Shown here: piece after piece, positions 18,358-27,439 of the stretch
Layout of the letters: each line of letters starts with the position of its first letter
Position numbering within the stretch: the first letter of the stretch is position 1
Source: Candidatus Binataceae bacterium
GTDB lineage: Bacteria; Desulfobacterota; Binatia; Binatales; Binataceae
NCBI GenBank assembly: GCA_030041155.1
Contig: JASHOJ010000123.1
Coordinates: forward strand, 1-42,273
DNA: 42,273 nt
Direction: 5' to 3'
Translations under genes and position numbers: made by a program
Notes under the pieces: model-generated
What the model saw: only the letters and a program-made list of their open reading frames with translations
Database searches by the model: none
What the model was told of the DNA's origin: nothing

Positions 18358-19443
18358 ATGAAAGCAGCAATTTACAAGGGGCCCGGCCAGCCGCTCACGA
18401 TCGAGAAGGTTGACATAGACAATCCGCGGGAACGCGAGGTGTTGGTGCGCACCGTCGCAAGCGGCGTATGCCACAGTGATCTGCATTTCGTCGACGGGCT
18501 CTATATGTGGCCTACCCCCGCGATCCTCGGACATGAGGCCGCTGGTGTTGTCGAAAAAGTCGGCTCCCAGGTCAGCTATCTGAAGCCCGGCGATCACGTG
18601 ATCGCGTGCTTGAGCGTATTCTGCGGCTACTGCGAGGAGTGTATGTCGGGGCGGCCAAACCTGTGCTCGAATAAAGCCGCCACTCAGCGCGGACCAGGCG
18701 ACAAGCCGCGGCTCTCGCAAAATGGACAGCCGGTTAATCAGTTCGCGGATCTGTCGGGCTATGCCGAGCAGATGCTGGTGCATGAAAATGCGCTGGTGAA
18801 GATCGAAAATGACGTCCCGCTGGATCGCGCGGCGCTTATCGGTTGCGGGGTCATGACCGGCGTCGGCGCCGCCCTGCATACCGCCAAAGTCGCACCCGGT
18901 TCGCAGGTCGCGGTATTTGGAGCCGGCGGAGTCGGTCTTGCGATAATTCAGGGTGCGCGAGTCGCCGGGGCGCGAATGATCATCGCCGTCGACAAGTTCA
19001 AGAGCAAACTAGAACTGGCGAAAAAACTCGGCGCGACACATGCGGTCGACGCTTCGGCGGGAAATCCGGTCGATCAGATCCGCGCGTTGACCGGCGACGG
19101 CGTGGACTACTCGTTCGAAGCGATTGGACTGAAAGTTGCCGCGGAGCAGGCTTACGAATCAGTGCGCCCGGGCGGCATCGCGACCATCGTCGGGATGGTT
19201 CCGCTGGGCCAGAAAGTCGATGTCGACGGCTTTTCGCTTTTGTTCGAGAAGCGAATTCAGGGATGCTTCATGGGATCAAACCGCTTCCGTATCGACATGC
19301 CGCGAATAATCGAACTCTATCGGCAGGGCCGCATCGATTTGGACGACATGATCACACGGCGCGGCAAGCTTGAGGATGTTAATGAAGCGTTTCGCGCGAT
19401 GAAGGCTGGTGAAGTGGCGCGCACCGTGCTGATGTTCGAGTAA
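18358..19443 (+). CDS. Zinc-dependent alcohol dehydrogenase, copy 2 (tandem paralogue)
   Basis: 361 residues, the same length as copy 1 and alignable without visible gaps, so the pair arose by tandem duplication. All zinc ligands are kept (Cys38, His59, Cys163; structural Cys89, 92, 95, 103) and the NAD motif is GAGGVG. Differences gather in the substrate-side segment after 'FVDGLY' (MWPTP against PYMAP) and around residue 135, suggesting distinct substrates. CAGGAG lies nine bases upstream of the ATG. A strong intrinsic terminator follows the stop, so the two dehydrogenases probably form their own transcript. Confidence 0.92.
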   Translation: MKAAIYKGPGQPLTIEKVDIDNPREREVLVRTVASGVCHSDLHFVDGLYMWPTPAILGHEAAGVVEKVGSQVSYLKPGDHVIACLSVFCGYCEECMSGRPNLCSNKAATQRGPGDKPRLSQNGQPVNQFADLSGYAEQMLVHENALVKIENDVPLDRAALIGCGVMTGVGAALHTAKVAPGSQVAVFGAGGVGLAIIQGARVAGARMIIAVDKFKSKLELAKKLGATHAVDASAGNPVDQIRALTGDGVDYSFEAIGLKVAAEQAYESVRPGGIATIVGMVPLGQKVDVDGFSLLFEKRIQGCFMGSNRFRIDMPRIIELYRQGRIDLDDMITRRGKLEDVNEAFRAMKAGEVARTVLMFE

Positions 19444-19471
19444 ATCTCGCGACAAGTTTCTCGAAAAGGAC

Positions 19472-19510
19472 AGAGCCGGCGCTTTCTTCGCGCGCCGGCT
19501 CTAATTTTTC
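19472..19510 (+). terminator. Intrinsic terminator after the alcohol dehydrogenase pair
   Basis: A perfect 11-bp inverted repeat, AGAGCCGGCGC at 19472-19482 and its complement at 19492-19502, encloses a nine-base loop and is followed by AATTTTTC. Stem strength and the run of T are those of a rho-independent terminator for the plus strand. Confidence 0.88.
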
Positions 19511-19557
19511 TGCGACCAGCTATTGACTGAAAACTCTTCGCAACCAAGTCTTGAGCC

Positions 19558-19941
19558 ATGAAGGTCCGCAGCATCGACCATGTCCAGCTTGCGATGCCTC
19601 CCGGTCGAGAAGCGGACGCCCGTGCCTTTTATTCCGGATTGTTGGGGATTCCCGAACTGCCCAAGCCGCCGAACCTCGCCGCTCGCGGCGGATGCTGGTT
19701 CGAGCGCGGCGCGCTGAAAATACATTTCGGAGTGGAAAAAAGCTTTTCTCCCGCGCGGAAAGCTCATCCCGCTCTAATAGTGGAGGATCTTGCAACCCTT
19801 GCGGATACGCTACGGCGCGAAGGGTATCGTGTCGTCGATGACGAGCCGCTCGAGGGCTACGACAGAATCTACACAGACGATCCGTTTGGAAACCGGATCG
19901 AGCTGATGGAGCCGCGCCGAGCTTGGACCGGATCTAGATAA
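19558..19941 (+). CDS. VOC (glyoxalase/bleomycin-resistance) superfamily protein
   Basis: 127 residues, one VOC module of two beta-alpha-beta-beta-beta units. 'IDHVQLAMP' supplies the first metal-ligand histidine (His8), 'ARAFYSGLLGIPEL' the typical helix, and 'IYTDDPFGNRIELMEP' the last strand with a glutamate ligand. Members bind a divalent metal and act as lyases, isomerases, dioxygenases or drug-binding proteins; which is not shown. It begins 47 bases after the terminator, so it probably has its own promoter. Its 3' end overlaps the 3' end of dapA by eight bases, tail to tail. Confidence 0.82.
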   Translation: MKVRSIDHVQLAMPPGREADARAFYSGLLGIPELPKPPNLAARGGCWFERGALKIHFGVEKSFSPARKAHPALIVEDLATLADTLRREGYRVVDDEPLEGYDRIYTDDPFGNRIELMEPRRAWTGSR

Positions 19942-20806
19942 GCGCGAGCTGGCGCATCGCCGCTTTCAACTTCTCTGCCGCCGCCGGGGTCATCGGCACC
20001 AGTGGGAGCCTGAGTTCGTTGGCGCACTTTCCCATGAGCGCAAGCGCTTGTTTTATCGGAATCGGATTGGTTTCGATAAACAACGCCCGCATCAGAGGCA
20101 GCATCCGAAAGTGGATCTCCCGAGCATGTGCAAAATCGCCGGCGAGCCCGCTCGCTGCCAGATCGCGCATCTCGCGGGGCATCGCGTTTGAAATCGTGGA
20201 GATAACGCCTTTACCGCCAAGCGCAATGATAGGCGCTGTCAGAGCGTCGTCGCCGGACAGGATCGTCAGCCTGTCGCCGCACAGACGATGGATGTCTGAG
20301 ATCTGATCCATCGATCCGGATGCTTCCTTCACTCCGACGATATTCCTGATCTCGGCAAGGCGCCCAAATGTCTCGGGCGCGATATTTGATGCGGTGCGGC
20401 CCGGAATGTTGTAGACGACGAGAGGTAGATCCACGCTCTCCGCAATTGTCTTGTAATGTTTGAAGATGCCGTCCTGAGTCGGCTTGTTGTAATACGGCGA
20501 CAGGAGCAGCGCACCGTCGGCACCCATCTCGCGAGCGGCCGCCGTCAGCCGTATCGCCTCGGCCGTAGCATTGGAGCCGGTTCCCGCAACTACCGGAACC
20601 CGCTTGCGAGCCTGCTCGATTGTGATCTTGATCACACGCTCGTGTTCGGCATGAGAAAGCGTAGCGGACTCGCCGGTCGAACCACACGGCACCAGACCGT
20701 CGATTCCGCTCGCGATCTGCCATTCGATAAGCTCGCGCAGCTTCGGCTCGTCGATCACTCCGTCGCGAAAGGGCGTGACCAGAGCGGTCAATGCACCGTT
20801 GAACAA
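19934..20806 (-). CDS. dapA: 4-hydroxy-tetrahydrodipicolinate synthase
   Basis: 290 residues. The aldolase-class residues are in place: Lys160 (Schiff base, in VKEASG), Tyr132 (YNIPGRT), Thr44 and Tyr106. It condenses pyruvate with aspartate semialdehyde at the head of the DAP/lysine branch. The start is TTG, well supported by AGGAGGT six to seven bases upstream. It is the last gene of the long minus-strand run, 15 bases after dapF. dapB, which usually follows in related operons, is not here; a converging VOC gene takes its place. Confidence 0.95.
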   Translation of the reverse strand: MFNGALTALVTPFRDGVIDEPKLRELIEWQIASGIDGLVPCGSTGESATLSHAEHERVIKITIEQARKRVPVVAGTGSNATAEAIRLTAAAREMGADGALLLSPYYNKPTQDGIFKHYKTIAESVDLPLVVYNIPGRTASNIAPETFGRLAEIRNIVGVKEASGSMDQISDIHRLCGDRLTILSGDDALTAPIIALGGKGVISTISNAMPREMRDLAASGLAGDFAHAREIHFRMLPLMRALFIETNPIPIKQALALMGKCANELRLPLVPMTPAAAEKLKAAMRQLALI

Positions 20807-20821
20807 GAGCGACCTCCTGGC

Positions 20822-21730
20822 CTATCTGGGAACCGGGATCATTTCGTCAGCATCCAGTTCCAACTGGCCTCTGAATACCTCGACCGCGTTGCCGGTCATG
20901 AAAACGTGATTTGCGCTGGCGCCTTTCTCCCGCCATTCGATTTCAAGGTTGCCTCCACTCAACTCAACCACTGCGCGGCGATCCGATCTGCCGCTCAGCA
21001 CCGCCGCGACCAGCGCCGCGCATGCACCCGTGCCGCATGCGAGAGTTTCTCCCGAGCCGCGCTCCCATACTCGCATTTTCAAATCGCTTCGCGAGCGCAC
21101 CCAAATGAATTCGGTATTGACTCGCCGCGGAAAGAACGCGTGATTCTCAAATTGGCGCCCGAGCCTGGCGAACTCGAAGATGTCCATCTCGAACACTGCG
21201 CTGTCTTTGACGAAAACGACGCAATGCGGATTCCCCATCGAGACCGCGGTGATACGTTCGGTGCGGCCGCCGACTTCGAGCGCATAGTCAACGATCATTC
21301 TCGCAGTGCCAGCCGGAATATCGCGCGCCTCAAGAACGGGCTCGCCCATATCGACCGTCGCGCCGCAGACGCGCTGTCCCTCAAACTTCAGGTCGACGGT
21401 TTTCAAACCCGAATCGGTTTCGATAATGAGCGATCGCTTTGGTGTGACTCCGCGTTCGTATGCGAGCCGCGCGACGCAGCGAATCCCGTTGCCACACATA
21501 TCTCCGCGGCTGCCGTCCGCATTGAACATTTCCATGCGAACGTCAGCGCGTGCCGAGGGCGCGATCATAATCAAACCGTCGCCGCCGATTCCGAAATGGC
21601 GATCGGCAACTCGTCTGGCGAGCGACGCGGGATCGGCAGGGCGCGCCGCAAGCGCGAACACATACACGTAATCATTGCCGCAACCGTGCATCTTGGTGAA
21701 TTCCAGCGTCGCCATCGGATCAGTCACCAT
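20822..21730 (-). CDS. dapF: Diaminopimelate epimerase
   Basis: 302 residues. The two catalytic cysteines are Cys79 (MCGNGIRC) and Cys232 (ACGTGAC), with the N-terminal 'MHGCGNDYVY' signature. It converts LL- to meso-diaminopimelate for peptidoglycan and lysine. The ATG at 21730 has GAGG five bases upstream and overlaps the end of lysA by 11 bases; a second ATG at 21715 is possible but has no ribosome-binding site. Overlap with lysA and the 15-base gap to dapA imply one transcript. The length is slightly above the usual 275-285 residues. Confidence 0.95.
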   Translation of the reverse strand: MVTDPMATLEFTKMHGCGNDYVYVFALAARPADPASLARRVADRHFGIGGDGLIMIAPSARADVRMEMFNADGSRGDMCGNGIRCVARLAYERGVTPKRSLIIETDSGLKTVDLKFEGQRVCGATVDMGEPVLEARDIPAGTARMIVDYALEVGGRTERITAVSMGNPHCVVFVKDSAVFEMDIFEFARLGRQFENHAFFPRRVNTEFIWVRSRSDLKMRVWERGSGETLACGTGACAALVAAVLSGRSDRRAVVELSGGNLEIEWREKGASANHVFMTGNAVEVFRGQLELDADEMIPVPR

Positions 21731-22982
21731 GCGTCCTCAGCTCGACCAGATGCTCACCACGAATCAAGTCTTCGAAGCTTTCACGATCGCGAATTACGTG
21801 AACGTCCGTACCGTCAACCAGAATTTCCGGTGCGCGGGGGCGGCTGTTGTAATTCGACGACATCACGAATCCGTATGCACCCGCGCTCATGATCGCCAGC
21901 AGGTCGCCGGACCTGGTCTGTGGAATTTCGCGCTCACGCGCGAAAAAATCGCCGCTCTCGCATACCGGGCCGACTACATCCGCCACTTCCAGCTTTCCCA
22001 CGCGGCGCTCCACGTGCTGAATCGCGTGATATGCCTCATACAAGACCGGCCGGATTAGATCGTTCATCGCTCCGTCAACTACCACGAAGCGCTTGACATC
22101 GGTTTCCTTCACGTACAGCACGCGAGTCACGAGCACGCCGGCGTTGCCGACCAGCACCCGGCCAGGCTCAGCGATGATCTTCAGACCTAGCCCACGAATC
22201 GGCTTCAGCATCGCAGCCGCATATTCCGCGGGCGGCGGTGGATTCTCCTGGTACGGAATACCGAGTCCTCCGCCGATATCGAGATACTTAAGCGCAATGC
22301 CGGCGCCGCAGACCGATTTGACGATGGCCGTGACTTTTGCTGCCGCTTCACTAAACGGAGCCATATCGGTTATTTGCGATCCGATATGGGTGCTGAGACC
22401 CACCAGCTCCAGGTTCTCAAGTCCGCGCGCCTCAGCGTAATACTCATCCACCTGCGAGAGCGGCACCCCGAATTTGCTGTCGCGATGACCGGTGGAGATG
22501 TGCGGATGCGTGCCGGGATCGAGATCCGGATTGACGCGAAGGCTTACCGGCGCACGGCGTCGCATCCGTGCCGCGACCTCGGATACGCGATGCAACTCCG
22601 GGCGCGACTCCACGTTGATCATCAAGATTTCCGCTTCCAGAGCGGCCGCTATTTCTTCGTCGGTTTTACCGACTCCGGAGAATACGATCTTGCGCGGGTC
22701 CGCGCCCGCGCGCAGGCAGCGCATCAGCTCGCCGACCGAGACAATGTCGAATCCCGAGCCCATCGCAGCGAGCAGCTTCAGGATGCTCAGGTTCGACAAT
22801 GCTTTCATCGCGTAGCAGATCAGGTGATCGGTACCGGCGAATGCTTCGTCAAACACCCGAAAATGGCGCCGCAGCGTGCGCGCGCTGTAGACATAAAAGG
22901 GAGTCCCGACTCGCTGCGCCAAATCGGCCAGTGCGACGTCCTCCGCAAAGAGCTGATCGTTCCGGTATTCGAAATAGTTCAT
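21720..22982 (-). CDS. lysA: Diaminopimelate decarboxylase
   Basis: 420 residues, fold-type III PLP enzyme. Lys60 in CYAMKA binds PLP; 'GGGLGIPY' holds the phosphate and the C-terminal 'CESGDFFARER' supplies the cysteine and glutamate of the active site across the dimer. It makes L-lysine from meso-DAP. It sits between a lipoprotein gene (97 bases upstream) and dapF (overlapping), an order known from deltaproteobacterial-type genomes. No riboswitch or leader peptide for lysine is evident in the 97-base gap. Confidence 0.95.
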   Translation of the reverse strand: MNYFEYRNDQLFAEDVALADLAQRVGTPFYVYSARTLRRHFRVFDEAFAGTDHLICYAMKALSNLSILKLLAAMGSGFDIVSVGELMRCLRAGADPRKIVFSGVGKTDEEIAAALEAEILMINVESRPELHRVSEVAARMRRRAPVSLRVNPDLDPGTHPHISTGHRDSKFGVPLSQVDEYYAEARGLENLELVGLSTHIGSQITDMAPFSEAAAKVTAIVKSVCGAGIALKYLDIGGGLGIPYQENPPPPAEYAAAMLKPIRGLGLKIIAEPGRVLVGNAGVLVTRVLYVKETDVKRFVVVDGAMNDLIRPVLYEAYHAIQHVERRVGKLEVADVVGPVCESGDFFAREREIPQTRSGDLLAIMSAGAYGFVMSSNYNSRPRAPEILVDGTDVHVIRDRESFEDLIRGEHLVELRTHGD

Positions 22983-23079
22983 TGGCGGCAGGCGGCGGTC
23001 TTTATTTCCTGAACCGACACTTCTTAGTCGTAGTGATTGCTTTTATCACAGCGCGCAAAATCGAAAAAATGCCCGACTC

Positions 23080-23571
23080 TCATGGCAGCGGGCCTGGAGT
23101 CGGCACCACGAAGTTTTCAGGGTTGGGCGGCGGCGGCGGAATCGACTTGGTGATTGTCACTTCGTTCGAAGGCTGACTTTTGTTGCCGCCGGCGGTCATC
23201 GACACGACTTCATAACTATAACTCTGGCCGTTCAGCGTATGCCTGTCGAGGTAGTCGAAAGTCCGTTGCTGCTGAAAGCGCTGAGAATCCGTGACCGCAA
23301 CGCGTCCTATCTCAGTTAGCGGACCTCGCGAGACGGATCGCAGGACCACGAATGAAGCAAGGTCCCGCAGCTTGCCGCCGCCGACATGAGTGATCGGACG
23401 CCCCCAAGTCAGGCGGACTCCGGTTTTTTCCGAACTGGCGTGCAGATCCAAAATCTGCTGCGGCTGCGAGAACGCCAGCGGCTCAGGTGGAGATTTGACT
23501 CCGCACGCAACGCATACGGCAGCCGCGATAGCAGCGAGCGCCGCGATCGCGATCAGCATCGAATCCTTCAT
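23080..23571 (-). CDS. Lipoprotein with a fibronectin type III-like domain
   Basis: 163 residues. A hydrophobic N-terminus ends at C-V-A-Cys23 followed by G-V-K-S-P-P-E-P, like the C-G-x-K-x-P-x-x-P start of small LptM/YifL-type lipoproteins found beside lysA and dapF. Residues about 40-145 look like a fibronectin III sandwich ('VRLTWGRP', 'SYSYEVVSM', 'SNEVTIT'), ending in a proline-rich tail. The lipobox has Cys at -3, which is unusual, so lipidation is probable but not certain. Its ATG overlaps the argH stop as ATGA. The role is unknown; outer-membrane or peptidoglycan work would fit its lysA/dapF neighbours. Confidence 0.75.
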   Translation of the reverse strand: MKDSMLIAIAALAAIAAAVCVACGVKSPPEPLAFSQPQQILDLHASSEKTGVRLTWGRPITHVGGGKLRDLASFVVLRSVSRGPLTEIGRVAVTDSQRFQQQRTFDYLDRHTLNGQSYSYEVVSMTAGGNKSQPSNEVTITKSIPPPPPNPENFVVPTPGPLP

Positions 23572-24968
23572 TCCTTCAACTCCCGCAGCCGCCGCGCAAC
23601 GGTTTGGGGCGCAGGCCCGCCTAGCACCGAACGCCGCCGGAGCGAACTGTCGGCGCTCAGCAGCGCCGCGGCGTCGGATTTGAATTCGCCGGCATGACGA
23701 CGCAGATCGTCGAATGTCAAATCCTCCAGGGTCCTGCCCGCATCGGTAGTCTCGCGCACCAGCGAGGCGACGATCTCATGTGCTCGGCGAAAAGGAACAT
23801 GGCGGCGCACCAGATACTCCGCCAGATCGGTCGCCAGCGCGAATCCGCCGGCGGCCGATCGCATCGCGATATGGTTGAAACGTAGCGCCGGCCAGAAGCG
23901 CGCCATCAGCTCCAGCGCGGGCTTGATCGTATCGACCGCGTCGAAGACCCGTTCCTTGTCCTCCTGAAGGTCGGAGTTATAGGCGAGCGGCAAGCCCTTC
24001 AACACGGTGAGCATCGCCATCAGGTCCCCAACCACACGTCCGGTCTTCGCGCGAACCAGTTCCGCCAGGTCGGGATTCTTCTTCTGCGGCATCATCGAAC
24101 TGCCGGTCGAAAACTCGTCCGGAATTTCGACGAATCCGAACTCAGCGGAGCTCCACAGCACCAGCTCGGTACTCATCCGCGATAGATGAACCGCAACAAT
24201 AGCGGCGGCAGCGAGAAAATCCACGGCGAAATCGCGATCTGAAACCGCGTCGATACTATTCGCGGAAATTCGCGCGAACCTAAGCTCGTGCGCCACCATC
24301 TTTCGATCGATTGGAAGAGTCGTAGCGGCAAGCGCCCCGGCGCCGAGCGGCATCACGTCCGTCCGCTGGCGCGCCTGCTGGAATCGTTCGCGGTCGCGCG
24401 TTAGCATCTCGACGTAGGCAAGCAGATGATGCGCGAGCGAGACTGGCTGCGCGCGCTGCAGATGTGTATAGCCCGGCATCACGGTTTCGACGTGCTTGCC
24501 TGCGAGGCGGATCAGCGCTGAGCGCAATTCCTCGATCCGGCGGAGGATCTCATCCAGTTCGTCGCGCAGATAAAGGCGCAAGTCGAGCGCGACCTGATCG
24601 TTGCGCGAGCGCGCGGTATGCAGCTTTCGGCCAGCATCGCCAATCTTTGCGATCAAGCGGCGTTCGATCGCGAGATGGATATCCTCGTCGCCAATGTCGA
24701 AGCGAAACTGACCACGTTCGATCTCGCCGCCAATCTGATTAAGCCCGCGCTCGATCATGCGAGCCTCGCGCCGGCTTAAAATTCCCGTCCGCGCGAGCAT
24801 ACGGGCGTGCGCGATCGATCCACGAATGTCATGCCGGTACATCCTGCGATCGAAGGGCAGCGAGGCGGTGAACGCCTCCACCTCCGGCAGGCGGCCGCTC
24901 TTGAAGCGGCTACGAATCAAATTTGCCGGCTTCGCGCCAGAGGCATGGCTGCGCGAAATCGGCTTCAT
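23568..24968 (-). CDS. argH: Argininosuccinate lyase
   Basis: About 466 residues from the ATG at 24968. The fumarase/aspartase superfamily signature GSSMMPQKKNPD and the 'TARSRNDQVALDLRLYLRDE' region are intact. It splits argininosuccinate into arginine and fumarate. The N-terminus is unusual: the common L-W-G-G-R-F start is replaced by I-R-S-R-F before 'KSGRLPEVEAF'. The preferred ATG has no strong ribosome-binding site, and in-frame ATGs at 25001 and 25058 exist; the latter would overlap the small zinc-ribbon gene. It is coupled by ATGA overlap to the lipoprotein gene. Confidence 0.93.
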   Translation of the reverse strand: MKPISRSHASGAKPANLIRSRFKSGRLPEVEAFTASLPFDRRMYRHDIRGSIAHARMLARTGILSRREARMIERGLNQIGGEIERGQFRFDIGDEDIHLAIERRLIAKIGDAGRKLHTARSRNDQVALDLRLYLRDELDEILRRIEELRSALIRLAGKHVETVMPGYTHLQRAQPVSLAHHLLAYVEMLTRDRERFQQARQRTDVMPLGAGALAATTLPIDRKMVAHELRFARISANSIDAVSDRDFAVDFLAAAAIVAVHLSRMSTELVLWSSAEFGFVEIPDEFSTGSSMMPQKKNPDLAELVRAKTGRVVGDLMAMLTVLKGLPLAYNSDLQEDKERVFDAVDTIKPALELMARFWPALRFNHIAMRSAAGGFALATDLAEYLVRRHVPFRRAHEIVASLVRETTDAGRTLEDLTFDDLRRHAGEFKSDAAALLSADSSLRRRSVLGGPAPQTVARRLRELKE

Positions 24969-25014
24969 CGCGCACGGTGAGTTGCGGCCGCGCCGCCGCA
25001 TGTTGCGCGCCGAA

Positions 25015-25191
25015 TCATCCAGGATGGCGCGTGCGGCAGTTGCAGCCGCGCGCCGCACAACTCATCGTGCCGTCGGGATGGACGATGTGGACGTCCATTT
25101 TGTGCATACACCTGGGACAATGCCCCGATCGGATTCGCGGCACCAACTTCGGCTGCACTTTCGGCGGCCGGAACTGGATGATCTTGCCCAA
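25015..25191 (-). CDS. 58-residue zinc-ribbon protein between argG and argH
   Basis: A small gene starting with TTG three bases after the argG stop, with GGAG about nine bases upstream inside the end of argG. The product starts M-G-K-I-I-Q-F-R-P-P and carries Cys25-X2-Cys28, then Cys45, Cys50 and Cys52, a compact zinc-binding pattern on a basic protein with a C-terminal R-T-R-H-P-G. The reading frame differs from both flanking genes, and the cysteine spacing is unlikely by chance. Its place inside the arginine operon implies cotranscription. Function is unknown; a role in regulation or RNA binding is speculative. Confidence 0.72.
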   Translation of the reverse strand: MGKIIQFRPPKVQPKLVPRIRSGHCPRCMHKMDVHIVHPDGTMSCAARGCNCRTRHPG

Positions 25192-25194
25192 GGC

Positions 25195-26427
25195 TCACTT
25201 CTCCCGACGACCCTTCCCGCTGTCACCACGCGCGCGCGCGATGGCGCGCAGCCGAGTCCCCGCCAGACGGATGAAGCCCTCGGCATCGGACTGATCGTAG
25301 CCACCCGCCTCCTCGAAGCTGCTCATGGCGGGATCATATAAAGAGTTCGGTGATTTTCGCCCCGCGATTGTCGCGCTCCCCTTATATAACTTGATTCGAG
25401 CGACCCCGTTCACATCCGTCTGCGATGCGTCAATCAGCGCTTGCAGAGCCTCGCGCTCCGGCGCGAACCAATACCCGTAGTACACCATCTCAGCATAGCG
25501 CGGGACTAGAGAATCGCGCAGATGCATCACTTCGCGGTCCAGTGTTAACTGTTCGACAGCGCGATGCCCATGCGAAAGAAGTGTCGCACCCGGCGTCTCG
25601 TAGACGCCGCGAGACTTGATTCCGACGTAGCGGTTCTCGACCATGTCGACGCGTCCGATACCATGGCGGCCCGCAATCTCGTTTGCCCGTTCGATGATAG
25701 CCGCGGGCGCCAGCCGCTCGCCATTTATCGCAACCGGATTTCCCGCCGCGTATTCGATTTCCACGTACTCCGGCTTGTCCGGCGCGTCTTCGGGAGCGAC
25801 CGTCAACCGGAACATGTCCTTGTACGGCTCACGCCATGGGTCTTCAAGGATTCCACCCTCGAAGCTTACGTGCACCAGATTCCGGTCCATCGAATAAGGT
25901 TTTTCCGAGGTCACCTGCACCGGAATCTTTTTTTCATTCGCGTACGCAATCATGTCCGCGCGACCCTTGAACGTCCAGTCCGAACGCCGCCATGGCGCGA
26001 TTATCCTGAGCTCAGGGGCAAGGCGCGCAAAGGTCAGTTCAAATCGCACCTGATCGTTGCCTTTTCCAGTTGCTCCATGCGCGACCGCATCCGCGCCTTC
26101 CATTCGCGCAATTTCCACCTGCTTCCTTGCGATAACTGGCCGCGCGATCGAGGTTCCGAGCAGGTAATAGCCCTCGTACACGGCGTTGGCGCGCATCATT
26201 GGAAACACGAAGTCACGCGCAAACTCCGCGCGCAGGTCGGCGATTATCAGCTTGCTCGCCCCGGTCTTGAGCGCTTTCTTCTCGAGACCGATGGTTTCTT
26301 CAGCCTGTCCCACGTCGGCACAGAACGCGACCACTTCGCATCCGAACCGATCCAGCAGCCAGCGCAGAATAACCGATGTATCGAGGCCCCCTGAGTAGGC
26401 GAGGACCACCTTTCCTATTTTTTCCAT
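25195..26427 (-). CDS. argG: Argininosuccinate synthase
   Basis: About 410 residues. The N-type ATP pyrophosphatase P-loop A-Y-S-G-G-L-D-T-S is at residues 10-18, and '[13 protein letters not shown]' further on is typical of ArgG. It couples citrulline and aspartate with ATP. The ATG at 26427, giving M-E-K-I-G-K-V, lies 10 bases after the argF stop with GCGGA nearby; an in-frame start at 26460 adds 11 unlikely residues and would overlap argF. It follows the usual argF-argG order. Confidence 0.95.
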   Translation of the reverse strand: MEKIGKVVLAYSGGLDTSVILRWLLDRFGCEVVAFCADVGQAEETIGLEKKALKTGASKLIIADLRAEFARDFVFPMMRANAVYEGYYLLGTSIARPVIARKQVEIARMEGADAVAHGATGKGNDQVRFELTFARLAPELRIIAPWRRSDWTFKGRADMIAYANEKKIPVQVTSEKPYSMDRNLVHVSFEGGILEDPWREPYKDMFRLTVAPEDAPDKPEYVEIEYAAGNPVAINGERLAPAAIIERANEIAGRHGIGRVDMVENRYVGIKSRGVYETPGATLLSHGHRAVEQLTLDREVMHLRDSLVPRYAEMVYYGYWFAPEREALQALIDASQTDVNGVARIKLYKGSATIAGRKSPNSLYDPAMSSFEEAGGYDQSDAEGFIRLAGTRLRAIARARGDSGKGRREK

Positions 26428-26437
26428 CGTATCCGCT

Positions 26438-27439
26438 TCATTCGCGCGCGGCGGCCGCAACGTTCACAGAGACCTCGGGACGCAGCAGCCAGACCATCAC
26501 GGCCTTTTGCGCGTGCAGCCGGTTTTCCGCCTGATCGAGAACAATCGAGTGCTGACCGTCCATTACCTCGCTTTCGATTTCCTCGCCGCGATGCGCCGGC
26601 AGGCAGTGCATCACCACCACGTTTTTTGAGGCGCGCTTCACCAGGGCGGCATCGACCTGGAAGCCGGCGAAATCGCGCCGCCGCTGCTCCGCTTCCTTCT
26701 CCCGACCCATCGAAGTCCACGTATCGGTATAGATCACGTTCGCATCTTTAACCGCTTGCGACGGATCGTCGGTGATAACGCCCAGTTCCTCGCGTCGCAG
26801 GCGCGAGGTGAAGCTCTTCTCAGGCTCGTAGCCGTGCGGCACCGCAAGCCTAAGATCGAAACCGATCAGAGAGGCGGCTTCAATCCAACTTTGCGCAAGG
26901 TTGAATCCGTCCCCGACGAAAGCGACGCGCAATCCCGAAAGATCTTTTCCGAACCGCTCACGAAGGGTCAACAGGTCCGCCAGCAACTGGCACGGATGCA
27001 GCAAATCGGTGAGGCCATTGATCACCGGCACCGATGCCTCGCGCGCAAGCTCAACGCAGGTCTCATGCGCGAAGGTCCGGATCATGATCAAGTCGACCAG
27101 CCGCGACATCGTGCGCGCCACGTCCTTTACCGGCTCGCGCGTACCGATTCCAATGTCGCTCGACGAAAGATAGATCGCATTGCCGCCCAACTGATTCATC
27201 CCGGCTTCAAACGTGATGCGGGTTCTGAGCGACGGCTTTTCGAAGATCATCGCAAGCGTCCGACCGCGCAGATAGGGATGTTCAATTCCCGACTTGCGCT
27301 CGCGCTTGAGGCGCGCCGCCAGCTCAAGCAATCCCGCGAGTTCGCTCCGGGAAAGCGAGCTCATGTCAAGGAAATCGCGTTTCCCGCGCGAATCGGCGCT
27401 TGGATTTGCCGCCCGCGGCTGGCGCGCCGGCGCGCTCAT
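26438..27439 (-). CDS. argF: Ornithine carbamoyltransferase
   Basis: 333 residues. The carbamoyl-phosphate motif F-E-K-P-S-L-R-T-R (SLRTR at 70-74), the HPCQ motif (148-151) and the ornithine-binding HCLPAHRG near residue 275 are all present. The SLRTR form instead of STRTR is common in several bacterial OTCs. It forms citrulline. Its ATG overlaps the argD stop as ATGA, so the pair is translationally coupled. The first 20 residues are a Pro/Ala/Arg-rich extension without a visible role. Confidence 0.95.
   Translation of the reverse strand: MSAPARQPRAANPSADSRGKRDFLDMSSLSRSELAGLLELAARLKRERKSGIEHPYLRGRTLAMIFEKPSLRTRITFEAGMNQLGGNAIYLSSSDIGIGTREPVKDVARTMSRLVDLIMIRTFAHETCVELAREASVPVINGLTDLLHPCQLLADLLTLRERFGKDLSGLRVAFVGDGFNLAQSWIEAASLIGFDLRLAVPHGYEPEKSFTSRLRREELGVITDDPSQAVKDANVIYTDTWTSMGREKEAEQRRRDFAGFQVDAALVKRASKNVVVMHCLPAHRGEEIESEVMDGQHSIVLDQAENRLHAQKAVMVWLLRPEVSVNVAAAARE

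Noticed and set aside
20456..21892. 478-codon plus-strand frame across dapA, dapF and lysA
   Set aside because: It is fully antisense to genes with intact catalytic motifs and shows no family signature of its own.
22983..23079. Lysine riboswitch before lysA
   Set aside because: The 97-base gap is too short and lacks the conserved lysine-riboswitch core.
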